DNA of 41,086 bases, from contig JAAFGX010000031.1 in assembly GCA_010365115.1 (NCBI GenBank), positions 1-41,086 on the forward strand, in the 5' to 3' direction. The position numbers and the translations under genes are program-made. Within the stretch, counting starts at the first letter, position 1. Every line of letters begins with the position of its first letter. The DNA is from Paludibacter sp. Its GTDB lineage: Bacteria; Bacteroidota; Bacteroidia; Bacteroidales; Paludibacteraceae. The notes beneath the pieces were generated by a model. The model was not told the origin of the DNA, ran no database searches, and saw only the letters and a list, made by a program, of their open reading frames with translations. Below, piece after piece: positions 15,799-23,924 of this stretch.

Positions 15799-16875
15799 TT
15801 AAACGATTTTATATTCATATTCTTTTTGATTTGACAAGACAAAAAATATCCTGTTCACTAATTTGCGTGCGATTCTTGTTATAGCTTTAGTTGATTCCAT
15901 TCTAAAACAGAGTTTTGAAAAGGAGAGACTTAGTGCAGGATCTCTTCGAGCTGCTATCCACGAACTTTCAATTAAGTTTTTGCGTATGGATTTGTGTCTT
16001 CTGGGTGTCATTTCACCTCTACTTTCATTTTCTCCGCTGGAATGGCAAGTTGGTATTAAACCAATAAATCCTGCCAATTTATCACTGTTCTCAAAGCGGT
16101 GGATATCTTCTATTTCCACCAATAAAGTCATGCCGGTAATCAAACCAATACCTGGAATACTCCTTAGTAATTCAATATTTTTAGCATAATGCTCACTTTT
16201 TGATAGTTCTTTAATTTTCCTGGTCGCTTCCAATAATATCAGTCGTTGCTGTTCCGCTTGTTTTATCCAAATTTGAATAGAATCCGTGCCAGTGGAGTAT
16301 TGAAACTCAATAGACTTTAACCAGATAATAAATCGTTTCGACCAATGACCATTGCCGTTCTCGAACTCTTTCGGAAACTCAGTGCCATAAAAATAGAGCA
16401 TTGATTTGATTCGTTGCTTGATGCGTGTCATATCTTTTACGATAGTGCTACGCACACGAATCAATGACCGGTCTTCCAATGTTTCAACCCTGGGTATATA
16501 AATTCCTGTGAGCTCGTTAGCTCGAAGGGATCTGCCAATCTTTTTGCTATCCACAGGATCGCTCTTGTGCATTTGTTCCTTTTGTGTTGTGGGAACATCT
16601 GCAGGATTAATCACAATGTTATGAATACCCAACTCTTCTAATCTGTAATGTGCCCATAGTCCACAAAAACCAGCTTCATAGGCTGAGAAATAGTTCCCAT
16701 TAGGAAAATTACTTGAAAGATATTCTTTTAATGCTTCTGGTTTTGGAGGTCCATTAAATGTCTTATGATGTAATTTATCTGTAAAAACAGAGGTGTTCCA
16801 ACCCTTTAAATGAACATCTAATCCGACATAGATATTTTGCCCTTCAAAATTTAATTCTTTTCTTTGTGTTTGCAT
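15799..16875 (-). CDS. IS110-family transposase
   Basis: This 358-residue recombinase appears full length. The N-terminal RuvC-like domain carries the DEDD set as D20 (VGLDVH), E66 (SAYEAG), D105 and D108 (KSDPVDSKKIGR). A coiled middle region follows, then the C-terminal transposase domain with LRSIPGIGLITGMTLLVEI (about 236-254) and LAGFIGLIPTCHSSGENESRG (266-286). The serine pair S278-S279 there is where the family's nucleophilic serine is expected. IS110 enzymes cut and rejoin DNA guided by a bridge RNA. The start codon lies inside an 11-bp inverted repeat (see the regulatory entry). No frameshift or stop is seen, so the copy could be active. Confidence 0.95.
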   Translation of the reverse strand: MQTQRKELNFEGQNIYVGLDVHLKGWNTSVFTDKLHHKTFNGPPKPEALKEYLSSNFPNGNYFSAYEAGFCGLWAHYRLEELGIHNIVINPADVPTTQKEQMHKSDPVDSKKIGRSLRANELTGIYIPRVETLEDRSLIRVRSTIVKDMTRIKQRIKSMLYFYGTEFPKEFENGNGHWSKRFIIWLKSIEFQYSTGTDSIQIWIKQAEQQRLILLEATRKIKELSKSEHYAKNIELLRSIPGIGLITGMTLLVEIEDIHRFENSDKLAGFIGLIPTCHSSGENESRGEMTPRRHKSIRKNLIESSWIAARRDPALSLSFSKLCFRMESTKAITRIARKLVNRIFFVLSNQKEYEYKIV

Positions 16876-16976
16876 AAGTTACTTGGTTTTAAAATTTTAG
16901 TATCGATCCTCAAAATTATTAATACTCTTGTAACTTATGCTTTTTTAAGCATAAAATCTTTCAATTTACAAACATA
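16871..16976 (-). promoter_or_regulatory. Transposase leader: -7 box and two competing hairpins over the start codon
   Basis: On the minus strand a TATGTTTG box (16976-16969) matches TAnnTTTG. Downstream, TTATGCTT-AAAA-AAGCATAA (16954-16935) forms a perfect eight-base hairpin. The segment GCATAAGTTAC (16940-16930) overlaps that hairpin's 3' arm but is also perfectly complementary to GTAACTTATGC (16882-16872), which contains the transposase ATG (16875-16873). The two stems exclude each other. One leaves the start codon free and the other buries it. This resembles leaders that keep transposase translation low or block read-through expression. Confidence 0.6.
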
Positions 16977-17040
16977 GGGACTTTACTAAATTCGATTTTA
17001 ATATAGTTACTAACTATACCTTTTGTCATTTCCTATAACT

Positions 17041-17244
17041 CGTTAGCTTACATTCCATACAATTTTGAAGTTTTTTTTGAATTCTAAAGTTAATGGCAAT
17101 AACACTATCGCAGTTTTTCAGAAGCGTGCCACTGAACAAATAATACCAAATAAATTTTTATTTAAGCCCAAAGTCAACTATGGTGTATGCCGATCGAGTA
17201 TTTCGAGAATCCCCTTGCGGAAGGCATATTGTAGCATAGCGGAG
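17041..17244. other. Non-coding stretch between IS110 element and repeat
   Basis: I see no supported gene here. A plus-strand frame from 17065 (MKFFLNSKVNGNNTIAVFQ) stays open for 99 codons, but its second half is composed of the palindromic repeat at 17245-17362 and it has no recognisable family. I consider it a chance frame or a gene remnant. Confidence 0.35.
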
Positions 17245-17362
17245 ATCCCGTCACACGGGAGAAATAAACAGTACAATCCCGTTACACGGGATGTTCCATT
17301 AGATGCACTTGCCTGCGGCAGGCAGGGTCGACATTGGACTGAATTATTTCTGCAATCGGTAT
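17245..17362 (+). repeat. Composite palindromic repeat family 6, fullest copy
   Basis: Modules in order: ATCCCGTCACACGGGA (17245-17260), ATCCCGTTACACGGGAT (17276-17292), GTTCCAT, then TTGCCTGCGGCAGGCAGG (about 17309-17326), GTCGACATTGGACTGAATTA and TTTCTGCAATCGGTAT. The second half recurs at 18795-18850. Nearly the whole unit recurs inverted at 40998-41086, where it runs off the window. The repeat is far more GC-rich than its surroundings. Confidence 0.7.
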
Positions 17363-17500
17363 AAAATATACGGAATAGAAAAATAAAAAGATAAACCTCA
17401 TATATTTAACATGCCTAAATAGCTAAAAGAATAGAGTTTATTCGATAATTTGTCAATTTTAACGTATGTTTAATCTGAGAATAATATATACTTTAATTTA

Positions 17501-17532
17501 TTGTGATATGAACTATTCTTTGTGTAACTTTG
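17501..17532 (+). promoter_or_regulatory. Bacteroidota-type promoter, probably for marC
   Basis: TTG (17501-17503) and TAACTTTG (17525-17532) are separated by 21 bases, matching the -33/-7 arrangement. Transcription would start near 17539, giving a leader of about 115 bases before the MarC start at 17656. Confidence 0.55.
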
Positions 17533-17655
17533 GAAATTAGATACTTTGTGGCAAAAAGAAAACAGGCAAAAAGTCCCTACTATGACTAGACTGAATTTAT
17601 AACTTTCAGGCTGTAAGTCTTTTATGCTATAACTAATATTAAAAAGCTATAAATT

Positions 17656-18276
17656 ATGAATGAATTATTAAGGTCAACATTATTGTTACTTGTTCTGTTA
17701 AATCCATTTCTGGTAATAGTATATTTAATAGATATTGTTCAGAAATTAGATCAGAAAACTTTCCGGCTAGTACTTTTACGCGCTGGATTAATTTCATCAC
17801 TAGTTTTTTGCTGTTTTGCAATTCTTGGTGATGCCATATTTTCTGATGTTTTTCAGGTAGAGTTTGCTTCTTTTCAAATATTCGGCGGGATTATTTTTCT
17901 GCTTATCGGAGTGCAGTTCATTTTTAAAGGACCAACAGCCATTAAGATACTGAGAGGAGAATCAAAACATATTGCCGGAGCTATAGCCATGCCTGTTCTT
18001 ATCGGTCCCGGAACCATTAGTGCTAGTGTTGTCATTGGGAAAAGGAGCGATATTTTTGTAGCTTGTGCTGCTATATTTCTTGCCGTATCTCTATGCATTC
18101 TGACCATTGTGCTTCTAAAATTTATACATGATAAAGTACGTACCAAAAGGGAGGTGTTAGTACAAAGATATTTTGATATAGCCGGAAGAATCACAGCATT
18201 ATTTGTTGGTTCAGTAGCTATCGAGATGATTATGGTAGGTATTAGATCCTGGTTGGCTCAAATGAACTTAGTATAG
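17656..18276 (+). CDS. MarC family integral membrane protein
   Basis: This 206-residue protein has six predicted transmembrane helices. It carries the two conserved family segments: LLVLLNPFLVIVYLIDIV near the N-terminus (the usual version has NP) and AIAMPVLIGPGTISASVVIG in the middle (about 112-131). MarC/UPF0056 proteins are inner-membrane proteins of unknown transport role. The early link to multiple antibiotic resistance in E. coli was not upheld. The gene is single, with a plausible promoter upstream and a hairpin just after the stop. Confidence 0.9.
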   Translation: MNELLRSTLLLLVLLNPFLVIVYLIDIVQKLDQKTFRLVLLRAGLISSLVFCCFAILGDAIFSDVFQVEFASFQIFGGIIFLLIGVQFIFKGPTAIKILRGESKHIAGAIAMPVLIGPGTISASVVIGKRSDIFVACAAIFLAVSLCILTIVLLKFIHDKVRTKREVLVQRYFDIAGRITALFVGSVAIEMIMVGIRSWLAQMNLV

Positions 18277-18277
18277 A

Positions 18278-18314
18278 CATCAGAAATCATTCTGATGGTG
18301 ATTTAATTTTTTTC
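18278..18314 (+). terminator. Hairpin after marC
   Basis: CATCAGAA (18278-18285) pairs perfectly with TTCTGATG (18290-18297) around ATCA, but the T-run comes ten bases later (GTGATTTAATTTTTTT). It is a plausible though imperfect intrinsic terminator. Confidence 0.55.
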
Positions 18315-18413
18315 AGGTTTTAATTATCATTCGGGTTAGTCAGAATATTTATTTCATCATGGTTTAGTTGTTTTACATGAAGGCGAAAATTGAACTTTAA
18401 TTTTTTACAATCT

Positions 18414-18701
18414 ATGAGAGAAGCAAGAATAGCTGTTGATTTAAATGAACTGTTGGAAGATAATTTAATTGCTTTATCTTCTGAAGACTTGGTATTCAAC
18501 TCGAGAGGAAAGAAGATAAAATTAAAAGAAGGTTTGGCTGTAAAAGTTTATGCAGTTGATTTAAGCGCGTGCATGGAGGAAGATAATCTGATAGCCGATG
18601 GAATTGTTGTGCTGAATGACTTTAAACGAACCGGGACTTTTTCCAAATGGTTGTGCAGAATAAATGACGCAGGAATTTATAATGAGTCTCAACGGAAATA
18701 A
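18414..18701 (+). CDS. Small protein of unknown function
   Basis: The ATG at 18414 gives 95 residues starting MREARIAVDLNELLEDNLIA. An upstream TTG would add eight residues and is less likely. The protein is soluble and mixed in charge, with several predicted beta strands (KIKLKEGLAVKVYAVDLS, DGIVVLNDF). There is no signal peptide or membrane segment. I do not recognise the family. It follows marC by about 140 bases, past a hairpin, so separate expression is likely. Confidence 0.6.
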   Translation: MREARIAVDLNELLEDNLIALSSEDLVFNSRGKKIKLKEGLAVKVYAVDLSACMEEDNLIADGIVVLNDFKRTGTFSKWLCRINDAGIYNESQRK

Positions 18702-18794
18702 TACTTTCACTTTCAGACTGAATATTAAATATAAAAACTGGTTATCTACATTAACATGTTGTAGATAAATAAGATTGTTTTTGACCTATTTTGA

Positions 18795-18850
18795 ACCTGC
18801 CTGCCGCAGGCAAGGTCGACATTGGACTGAATTATTTCTGCAATCGGTAT
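18795..18850 (+). repeat. Composite repeat family 6, half copy
   Basis: CCTGCCTGCCGCAGGCAAG is followed by GTCGACATTGGACTGAATTA and TTTCTGCAATCGGTAT, nearly identical to the right half of the copy at 17309-17362. The CCCGTT palindrome half is absent. Confidence 0.7.
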
Positions 18851-19357
18851 TAGAGAAATATTTTCCAAATTAGAAATGCTTTTTCTTCTAAATACATGGA
18901 TGATTGTTAAATATGTGACAATATAAATTAACACATTTTCTAAGCAGATAACCAGTATATAAAATTAACTGCATAACCTTTGGATTATTGGTATTTGTAC
19001 ATGCGGGCGTTTTGGTCAGGCCGTAGTTATGAGCTGACAATTCATTAGATGATTAAAACAAATTATTAAAAAAGCTTTTTCTTTATTGGTGTAGAATTAG
19101 AATACGGTTGAACAAATTTATAGTCTGTCATGTAATATTATTGGTATTAATTCCAACACATTTACAGGTTCAATACCTAGTTTTATTATTAGCATTTTTC
19201 GGATTAAATCAAGCAATACAACAACTTATCTTTTTAGAGATAGAACATTAAAATTGTTTTTAAGGTGTAAAATTTTGTTAGGTTTATTGAAACTTCGATA
19301 CATTCTGCTTATCTTTACCAACAAGCAAAAAAATAAATATAACTATTTAGTGAAATA
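18851..19357. other. Non-coding spacer with a possible leucine-rich-repeat remnant
   Basis: No intact gene is visible. In one plus frame the segment around 19155-19187 reads NTFTGSIPSFI, which looks like the end of one leucine-rich repeat (N.FTGSIPS.I). The surrounding frame keeps no further repeat spacing. It may be chance or the trace of a decayed LRR protein. The last 70 bases hold a promoter-like pair. Confidence 0.3.
19287..19317 (+). promoter_or_regulatory. Promoter-like pair before the KamA-type gene
   Basis: TTG (19287-19289) and TATCTTTA (19310-19317) are separated by 20 bases. The -7 box differs from TAnnTTTG only in the last base. The predicted start near 19324 leaves a leader of about 35 bases before the ATG at 19358. 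Confidence 0.5.
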
Positions 19358-20890
19358 ATGAATTCAGATAATCAGATATTTTATACACCCCGAAAGTTTA
19401 ATACAATTAAATTGTGGGAAAATGTTACTGTAGAACAATGGAATGATGCTAATTGGCAGATACGTAATTCTATCAGCAATGTTGAACAATTGGAACAGGT
19501 TATAAAGTTAAACACATATCAAAAAAGTGAGATTGAACGCACTATAAAAACGTTGAAAGACGAAGGGAAAGAGCCGTTTCGTATTACACCCTATTATGCA
19601 TCATTAATGTGTGCTGACCCGTTTCACCCGGTAATGTTGCCGGATGAGAAATCAAAAAAACGACTTGACCCGATTTTTTGGCAAAGTGTACCTACACCAG
19701 CTAACCTATTATTCCCCGACACAGGTGCCGAAGGTGCAATGTGTGAAAGTTCCAGAACCTATGGAGCAGCATATCAGCGTTATCCTAATAGAGTAGCACT
19801 TTTTGTAGCCGAAAATACAAGTTGTGCAGCATATTGTGTACATTGCCAACGGGCTAAGTCGCTTGATGGTACTGTTGAGGTCAACAGCGAAGAAATAAAC
19901 AAGGGATTGTTCTATATTGGCTATAATAAAAACATCAACGAAGTGCTTGTTACCGGTGGAGATGCTTTAATGATAAGCAAAAAACGGCTACAATACATTT
20001 TAGAAGAATTAAGCAAAATTCCACATCTTCGTGCAATTAGAATAGCTACAAGAGTTCCTGTTGTACTGCCAATGGCAATAACAGATGAATTGTTGGAGCT
20101 AATCAATACGTCATCAAATAAATATAATTCCGGACCTGAAAAGTATGTTTATTTTATGACTCATATTAATCACCATCACGAAATAACAAAAGATATGGCT
20201 GTTGCTGTAAAAAAAATCAGGAATCATGGTTTTACTATCAGAAACCAAACCGTTTTATTAAATCATGTAAATGACTATTATAAAACTTTAGCCGAAACAT
20301 TCCGAAGAATGTTTTGGATTGGCATTCACCCTTATTACCTTTTGCAGTGTCATAAAGAAAAGGGGATTGTCCATTTTATTACTCCGGTACAGATAGGCAA
20401 ACTTTACATAAAGCATTTACAAGGTTGGATTTCAGGTATTACCATGCCAAGATATGCAGCTAACATTGAAGGTGGAGGTGGAAAGGTTTTGCTCATGCCT
20501 TCTGGACATGACACTTTAAACGAAGAAAATGGAATTGATGATAAAATTTCTGAAAGTTTTGCAATGGTAACTACCTGGGATGACAAAAAGATTTTTAAAT
20601 ATGAATCTCTCGGCAGATCAACAAATGAAGAATTTTCAGAAGCAGTAGCATTAATGGATAAATTTATTGGAAGAACCGGAGTATTCTTGCCCAAAGTTAT
20701 TCTTGTTGACAATATAGGAAACCATATTGAAACAACCAATAGAACAAAATTACCCGTATTCAGGAAATTAAAAAAATCTCAACTGTTGGAATATGATGTG
20801 TTCGAAAAAGACATGCCATTAACTAATCCGGCAGATATATTCAGTGAATTAGAGAAACAATTCACTGAATCAAGATATTGCAAAGAATAA
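19358..20890 (+). CDS. KamA-family radical SAM aminomutase, probably glutamate 2,3-aminomutase
   Basis: This 510-residue enzyme has the radical SAM cluster motif CAAYCVHC (C156, C160, C163) and the PLP-lysine loop GGGGK (K375), so it belongs to the lysine 2,3-aminomutase family. In lysine 2,3-aminomutase two aspartates bind the substrate side-chain amine. One lies in YQCDLS and the other before GGGGK. Here the corresponding segments are LQCHKEKG (H331-K332) and YAANIEGGGGK (N368), so both acids are replaced. Glutamate 2,3-aminomutase is described with Lys and Asn at these sites, so glutamate is the better guess. The product would be beta-glutamate, an osmolyte. Its length, near 500 residues, is longer than typical lysine mutases. 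An acidic protein gene converges with it. Confidence 0.88.
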   Translation: MNSDNQIFYTPRKFNTIKLWENVTVEQWNDANWQIRNSISNVEQLEQVIKLNTYQKSEIERTIKTLKDEGKEPFRITPYYASLMCADPFHPVMLPDEKSKKRLDPIFWQSVPTPANLLFPDTGAEGAMCESSRTYGAAYQRYPNRVALFVAENTSCAAYCVHCQRAKSLDGTVEVNSEEINKGLFYIGYNKNINEVLVTGGDALMISKKRLQYILEELSKIPHLRAIRIATRVPVVLPMAITDELLELINTSSNKYNSGPEKYVYFMTHINHHHEITKDMAVAVKKIRNHGFTIRNQTVLLNHVNDYYKTLAETFRRMFWIGIHPYYLLQCHKEKGIVHFITPVQIGKLYIKHLQGWISGITMPRYAANIEGGGGKVLLMPSGHDTLNEENGIDDKISESFAMVTTWDDKKIFKYESLGRSTNEEFSEAVALMDKFIGRTGVFLPKVILVDNIGNHIETTNRTKLPVFRKLKKSQLLEYDVFEKDMPLTNPADIFSELEKQFTESRYCKE

Positions 20891-20926
20891 CGAAAGTATA
20901 TTGATACAGTTTTTTTACACCTTCAT

Positions 20927-21271
20927 TTACAAATTTTCTTCGAGATTTTCATGATTCTCGCCACCTAAACTGTAGTAATTGTTTTCCTCATCCTCACTAC
21001 CGATTTCCTCCAGATTGTCATCCAGTTCCGAACCCGGAACATCAAGATCTTCACCCGTTACATCATCATCAAAGTCTTTTATATTAGATTTTCCTATAAC
21101 AACTTTTTCTTTGATTTTAGAAATATCTTCGGGATCTATTTCAATTTCTTCTTTTCCTTGTTCGTAAATATCTTCATTTTCAGGATATATAGGGTATCCA
21201 GGTAAGTTTTCTTCATTATTGAGTTCTTCATTTCTGTTAAACTGTACCTTGTTTTCTTTTGTATTTTTCAT
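20927..21271 (-). CDS. Highly acidic small protein, Bacteroidota-conserved type
   Basis: This 114-residue soluble protein is very rich in Glu, Asp and Asn. Its C-terminal half has the phrase PGSELDDNLEEIGSEDEENN followed by YYSLGGENH, which I recall from short hypothetical proteins widespread in this phylum. It is likely intrinsically disordered. There is no signal peptide or membrane segment. Function is unknown. It is convergent with the aminomutase gene, with 36 bases between their stops. Confidence 0.7.
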   Translation of the reverse strand: MKNTKENKVQFNRNEELNNEENLPGYPIYPENEDIYEQGKEEIEIDPEDISKIKEKVVIGKSNIKDFDDDVTGEDLDVPGSELDDNLEEIGSEDEENNYYSLGGENHENLEENL

Positions 21272-21324
21272 AATATTTTTTTTAATGGTGTTTGAGTATT
21301 TGTTTTGAAACCTGAATCCGATTA

Positions 21325-22506
21325 CTAATTATTGGTAAAACTTCGTATTTCATCGAAAAATGGGGTATTGTTATCTTCCACACATTTTGCGGCATATAAA
21401 TAAAGTGCTGCGCTCCATGTTTGCCAATCCTGTCCCATTGCTTTTCCATCTTGTGCTTTTATCCATTCGTTAAACCCAAAATCCACATGTTCAGATTTAG
21501 TTTTTTTTATATAATGAGTGAGAATTTCTAGTTTTTCCCTTGCTAACGTGTACTTTTTGGCAGCAACCAATGCTGCAATGTACAAACCGCTAATAAAAGG
21601 CCAGATTCCTCCATTATGATAGTCGCCCGGCTTATTGAATTCTGCATATCTTTCGTTCCATTCCGGATCATCCGGTTTTACAAACGGAAAAAAGTTAGGC
21701 GGTAAATCTACTGCCAATTCTCCTTTGTCATGCATTGATTTGCATTCGGCCTCAATCCAAGCTATCATTTCATTTGCTCTTGTAGGAGATGCAATTCCTG
21801 ATAATATTGCCAGACTGTTGCCCAATAAATCAAATCGCTCACTACTTAGAATTTTATATGACCACAAGGCATAATATGGCTTGTGTTTTAGAACCAGACC
21901 TTCGTGAACATGGCGATGGACGGATTTGGATGTAATGGTGAATTTACTCATTTCCCTGCGAATATTTTCGGCTCTGTCATGCAATCCAAATAATCGGAGA
22001 TAGCTATAAACCAATGTATTGACAAATAGTCCGTAACCCAAAACCCATTGTTCATCCCGCCAATCACTTGTGGGCTGTTGAGCCACCAAAAACCGATCTG
22101 ACGGACTTTGATATTCCATCCATAAAAGTGCCTTCTCAACAGCTTCCTGAAGAAAATCCGGTTTTTTGGCAACTTTTCTGTAAATGCCCACACCTACTAA
22201 AAATAATGGTGTGGTATCACTTGCTCCACGGTCTTCGTTATCATGTACAAGCGATGGAATATGACCATGTTCGGACTGGTTTTTAGCCAGAGTTTCCAGA
22301 ACTTTCTCTATGCTGTTCATTAGTTTTTTATTTCCTGTGACAGCAATACCAAAAAGGGAAAAAATCAAATCACGGGTATAAGGTTCGGGATAACCCCAAC
22401 CGGCAGTTCGCGGAAGACCCATAAATGGACCATGCGAGTTGTGAAGCAACACTTCAAGGGCAGCTTTTTTTGCAGCTTCAATTTCTTGTAAATTAATAGG
22501 TTTCAT
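21325..22506 (-). CDS. GH100-like glycoside hydrolase ((alpha/alpha)6 barrel)
   Basis: This 393-residue protein has the pattern of an (alpha/alpha)6-barrel glycosidase similar to neutral/alkaline invertases (GH100) or amylo-alpha-1,6-glucosidases. Near the N-terminus is WGYPEPYTRDLIFSLFG, with the RD pair seen in these families. Further on is TSDWRDEQWVLGYGLFVNTL (about 146-165), and then GDYHNGGIWPFISGLYIAAL (about 292-311). There is no signal peptide, so it acts in the cytoplasm. It lies 21 bases after a GT4 glycosyltransferase gene on the same strand, suggesting one makes and the other trims or recycles a glucoside. Substrate is not readable from sequence. Confidence 0.75.
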   Translation of the reverse strand: MKPINLQEIEAAKKAALEVLLHNSHGPFMGLPRTAGWGYPEPYTRDLIFSLFGIAVTGNKKLMNSIEKVLETLAKNQSEHGHIPSLVHDNEDRGASDTTPLFLVGVGIYRKVAKKPDFLQEAVEKALLWMEYQSPSDRFLVAQQPTSDWRDEQWVLGYGLFVNTLVYSYLRLFGLHDRAENIRREMSKFTITSKSVHRHVHEGLVLKHKPYYALWSYKILSSERFDLLGNSLAILSGIASPTRANEMIAWIEAECKSMHDKGELAVDLPPNFFPFVKPDDPEWNERYAEFNKPGDYHNGGIWPFISGLYIAALVAAKKYTLAREKLEILTHYIKKTKSEHVDFGFNEWIKAQDGKAMGQDWQTWSAALYLYAAKCVEDNNTPFFDEIRSFTNN

Positions 22507-22527
22507 TGTAGTAAAATAATTTTAGTA

Positions 22528-23670
22528 CTAGTAAATTCCTAACTTTTCATTCATAATCTGTATAAACTTTGAAGCTACCACACGGTAATCAAAATTTTCT
22601 ACAACCCTATCACGTCCTGCTTTTCCCATTTTTTCACGTAACGATGCATCCATCATTAATTTCAACATATAATTGCCAATTTCGTTTACATCTGCTCGAT
22701 AATCTACCGTACGAGGTGAGTTAAATACTACTCTATGATTTTCTTCAAATCCCGATTCGCCACCAAGAATAACTTCGTTCACAATTATTTTTCTTGCCAC
22801 TTCAGCAAGAAAAGCAGTTTCGCCATGAATTAGTGTATCCAACATTCCCATTGCTTTAATACTAAGAACCGGTTTTCCACACGCACCGGCTTCAACCTGC
22901 GGCATACCAAAACCTTCTAGTCGCGATGGTGCAGCATAAATATCACAGGCACCCATTAGATAAGGCATAAATGTGCGCGATATTGTATTTGTTGCATAAA
23001 TTACACTCCTGTCGATGCCAAGATGTTTTGCCATTTCCAAATCAGACATGTTTTGAAGTTTTGTTCGTTGTTGCGGCCACACTTTGCATACATACTTCCA
23101 GTTCGGAGCACGATTATCGATATTAGCCATTGCCTGCATCACCTCCTGAGCTCCTTTCGAAGCTGCGTCGCCTCCTACTGTAAGTATCATTAACTGATCG
23201 GGTGTCACGCCCAAAGCATCCCTGACAGCAATAATTTTAGGGTCGTCTTTGCTTATTGGAACAAATGAATCTGTATCGCAACCTACCGGTAAAACTTCAA
23301 TTTTATCACCATTTATTCCGTCACGGATATACATTTCTTTTACCCAATTGGAAGTAACCAGAATTAGTGGTAGCTCATTCAGTACATCTTGATAATTCGC
23401 AATATATCCATCGGCTACCAACCATGGAACCGGTTGGATTCCAAACCGTTTGGGATGAAGAATAATATGAGGTGTGTAACCCCAATAACCAACTCCGACA
23501 ACTACATCTGGTTTGAACCAACGATAATACCATTCCTTTTCCTGAGAGGATTCAAAATGAACTGCATGAACATCGATGCCAAGTTTCATTAGTCCTTTAT
23601 AGAGCAAATCACCTTGTGTGGCTAATCCTCCTGGAGTTGGAGGATATTCGTACATTACTAAAACCTTCAT
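22528..23670 (-). CDS. GT4-family glycosyltransferase
   Basis: This 380-residue GT-B enzyme begins with MKVLVMYEYPPTPGGLATQG, the usual acceptor-side start. The C-terminal half has the nucleotide-sugar site: TVGGDAASKGAQEVMQAM (about 165-182) and the E-x7-E motif SRLEGFGMPQVEAGACGKPV (about 253-272), where the glutamates contact the donor. It is retaining and cytosolic or membrane-associated. It is the first gene of a pair with the GH100-like hydrolase. Upstream (23671-23924) there is an AT-rich gap with only a small repeat. The linkage formed is unknown. A trehalose- or glucoside-type product is possible. Confidence 0.88.
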   Translation of the reverse strand: MKVLVMYEYPPTPGGLATQGDLLYKGLMKLGIDVHAVHFESSQEKEWYYRWFKPDVVVGVGYWGYTPHIILHPKRFGIQPVPWLVADGYIANYQDVLNELPLILVTSNWVKEMYIRDGINGDKIEVLPVGCDTDSFVPISKDDPKIIAVRDALGVTPDQLMILTVGGDAASKGAQEVMQAMANIDNRAPNWKYVCKVWPQQRTKLQNMSDLEMAKHLGIDRSVIYATNTISRTFMPYLMGACDIYAAPSRLEGFGMPQVEAGACGKPVLSIKAMGMLDTLIHGETAFLAEVARKIIVNEVILGGESGFEENHRVVFNSPRTVDYRADVNEIGNYMLKLMMDASLREKMGKAGRDRVVENFDYRVVASKFIQIMNEKLGIY

Positions 23671-23890
23671 TATAAACTATTTATATGGTTGCGAAAATTA
23701 ATGTTCAAATAATCTTAATATATTTCAAGTTTTTCCAATATTTGTTTACAATACATTTAGTACTTTAACTCTCAAATTGATGTATTTTTTGGCACAATAT
23801 AAATTATTTTGACATACTTTAAAAGTTGCAATTAATTGATAATCCAGTTAATATAAAAATTTTAATATAAAAATATCTTTATTAATTTTC

Positions 23891-23912
23891 TATTGTCTAA
23901 CATCTTGGTTCT
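23891..23912 (-). repeat. Short copy of the AGATGTTAGACAA repeat
   Basis: On the minus strand it reads AGAACCAAGATGTTAGACAA. The duplicated unit at 4131-4172 contains AGAACAAAGATGTTAGACAA, one base different. It lies just past the stop of the PIG-L gene, in the 254-base spacer before the glycosyltransferase. Confidence 0.4.
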
Positions 23913-23924
23913 GAATATCCTAGG

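Larger units (their letters stand above)
15570..17040 (-). mobile_element. IS110-family insertion sequence (ends approximate)
   Basis: The element contains the transposase gene 15799-16875 with non-coding flanks on both sides. IS110 elements lack clear terminal inverted repeats and leave no obvious target duplication, so its ends cannot be set by eye. The limits given are rough. The family is known to carry a non-coding bridge (seeker) RNA in one flank. Both flanks here have stem-forming segments: TATAGTTA/TAACTATA around 17002-17018 upstream, and GTAG/CTAC plus GCAG/CTGC stems around 15670-15760 downstream. Confidence 0.5.

Noticed and set aside
17065-17364. 99-codon plus-strand frame
   Set aside because: Its second half is the composite palindromic repeat, present elsewhere in other frames. 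There is no recognisable domain.
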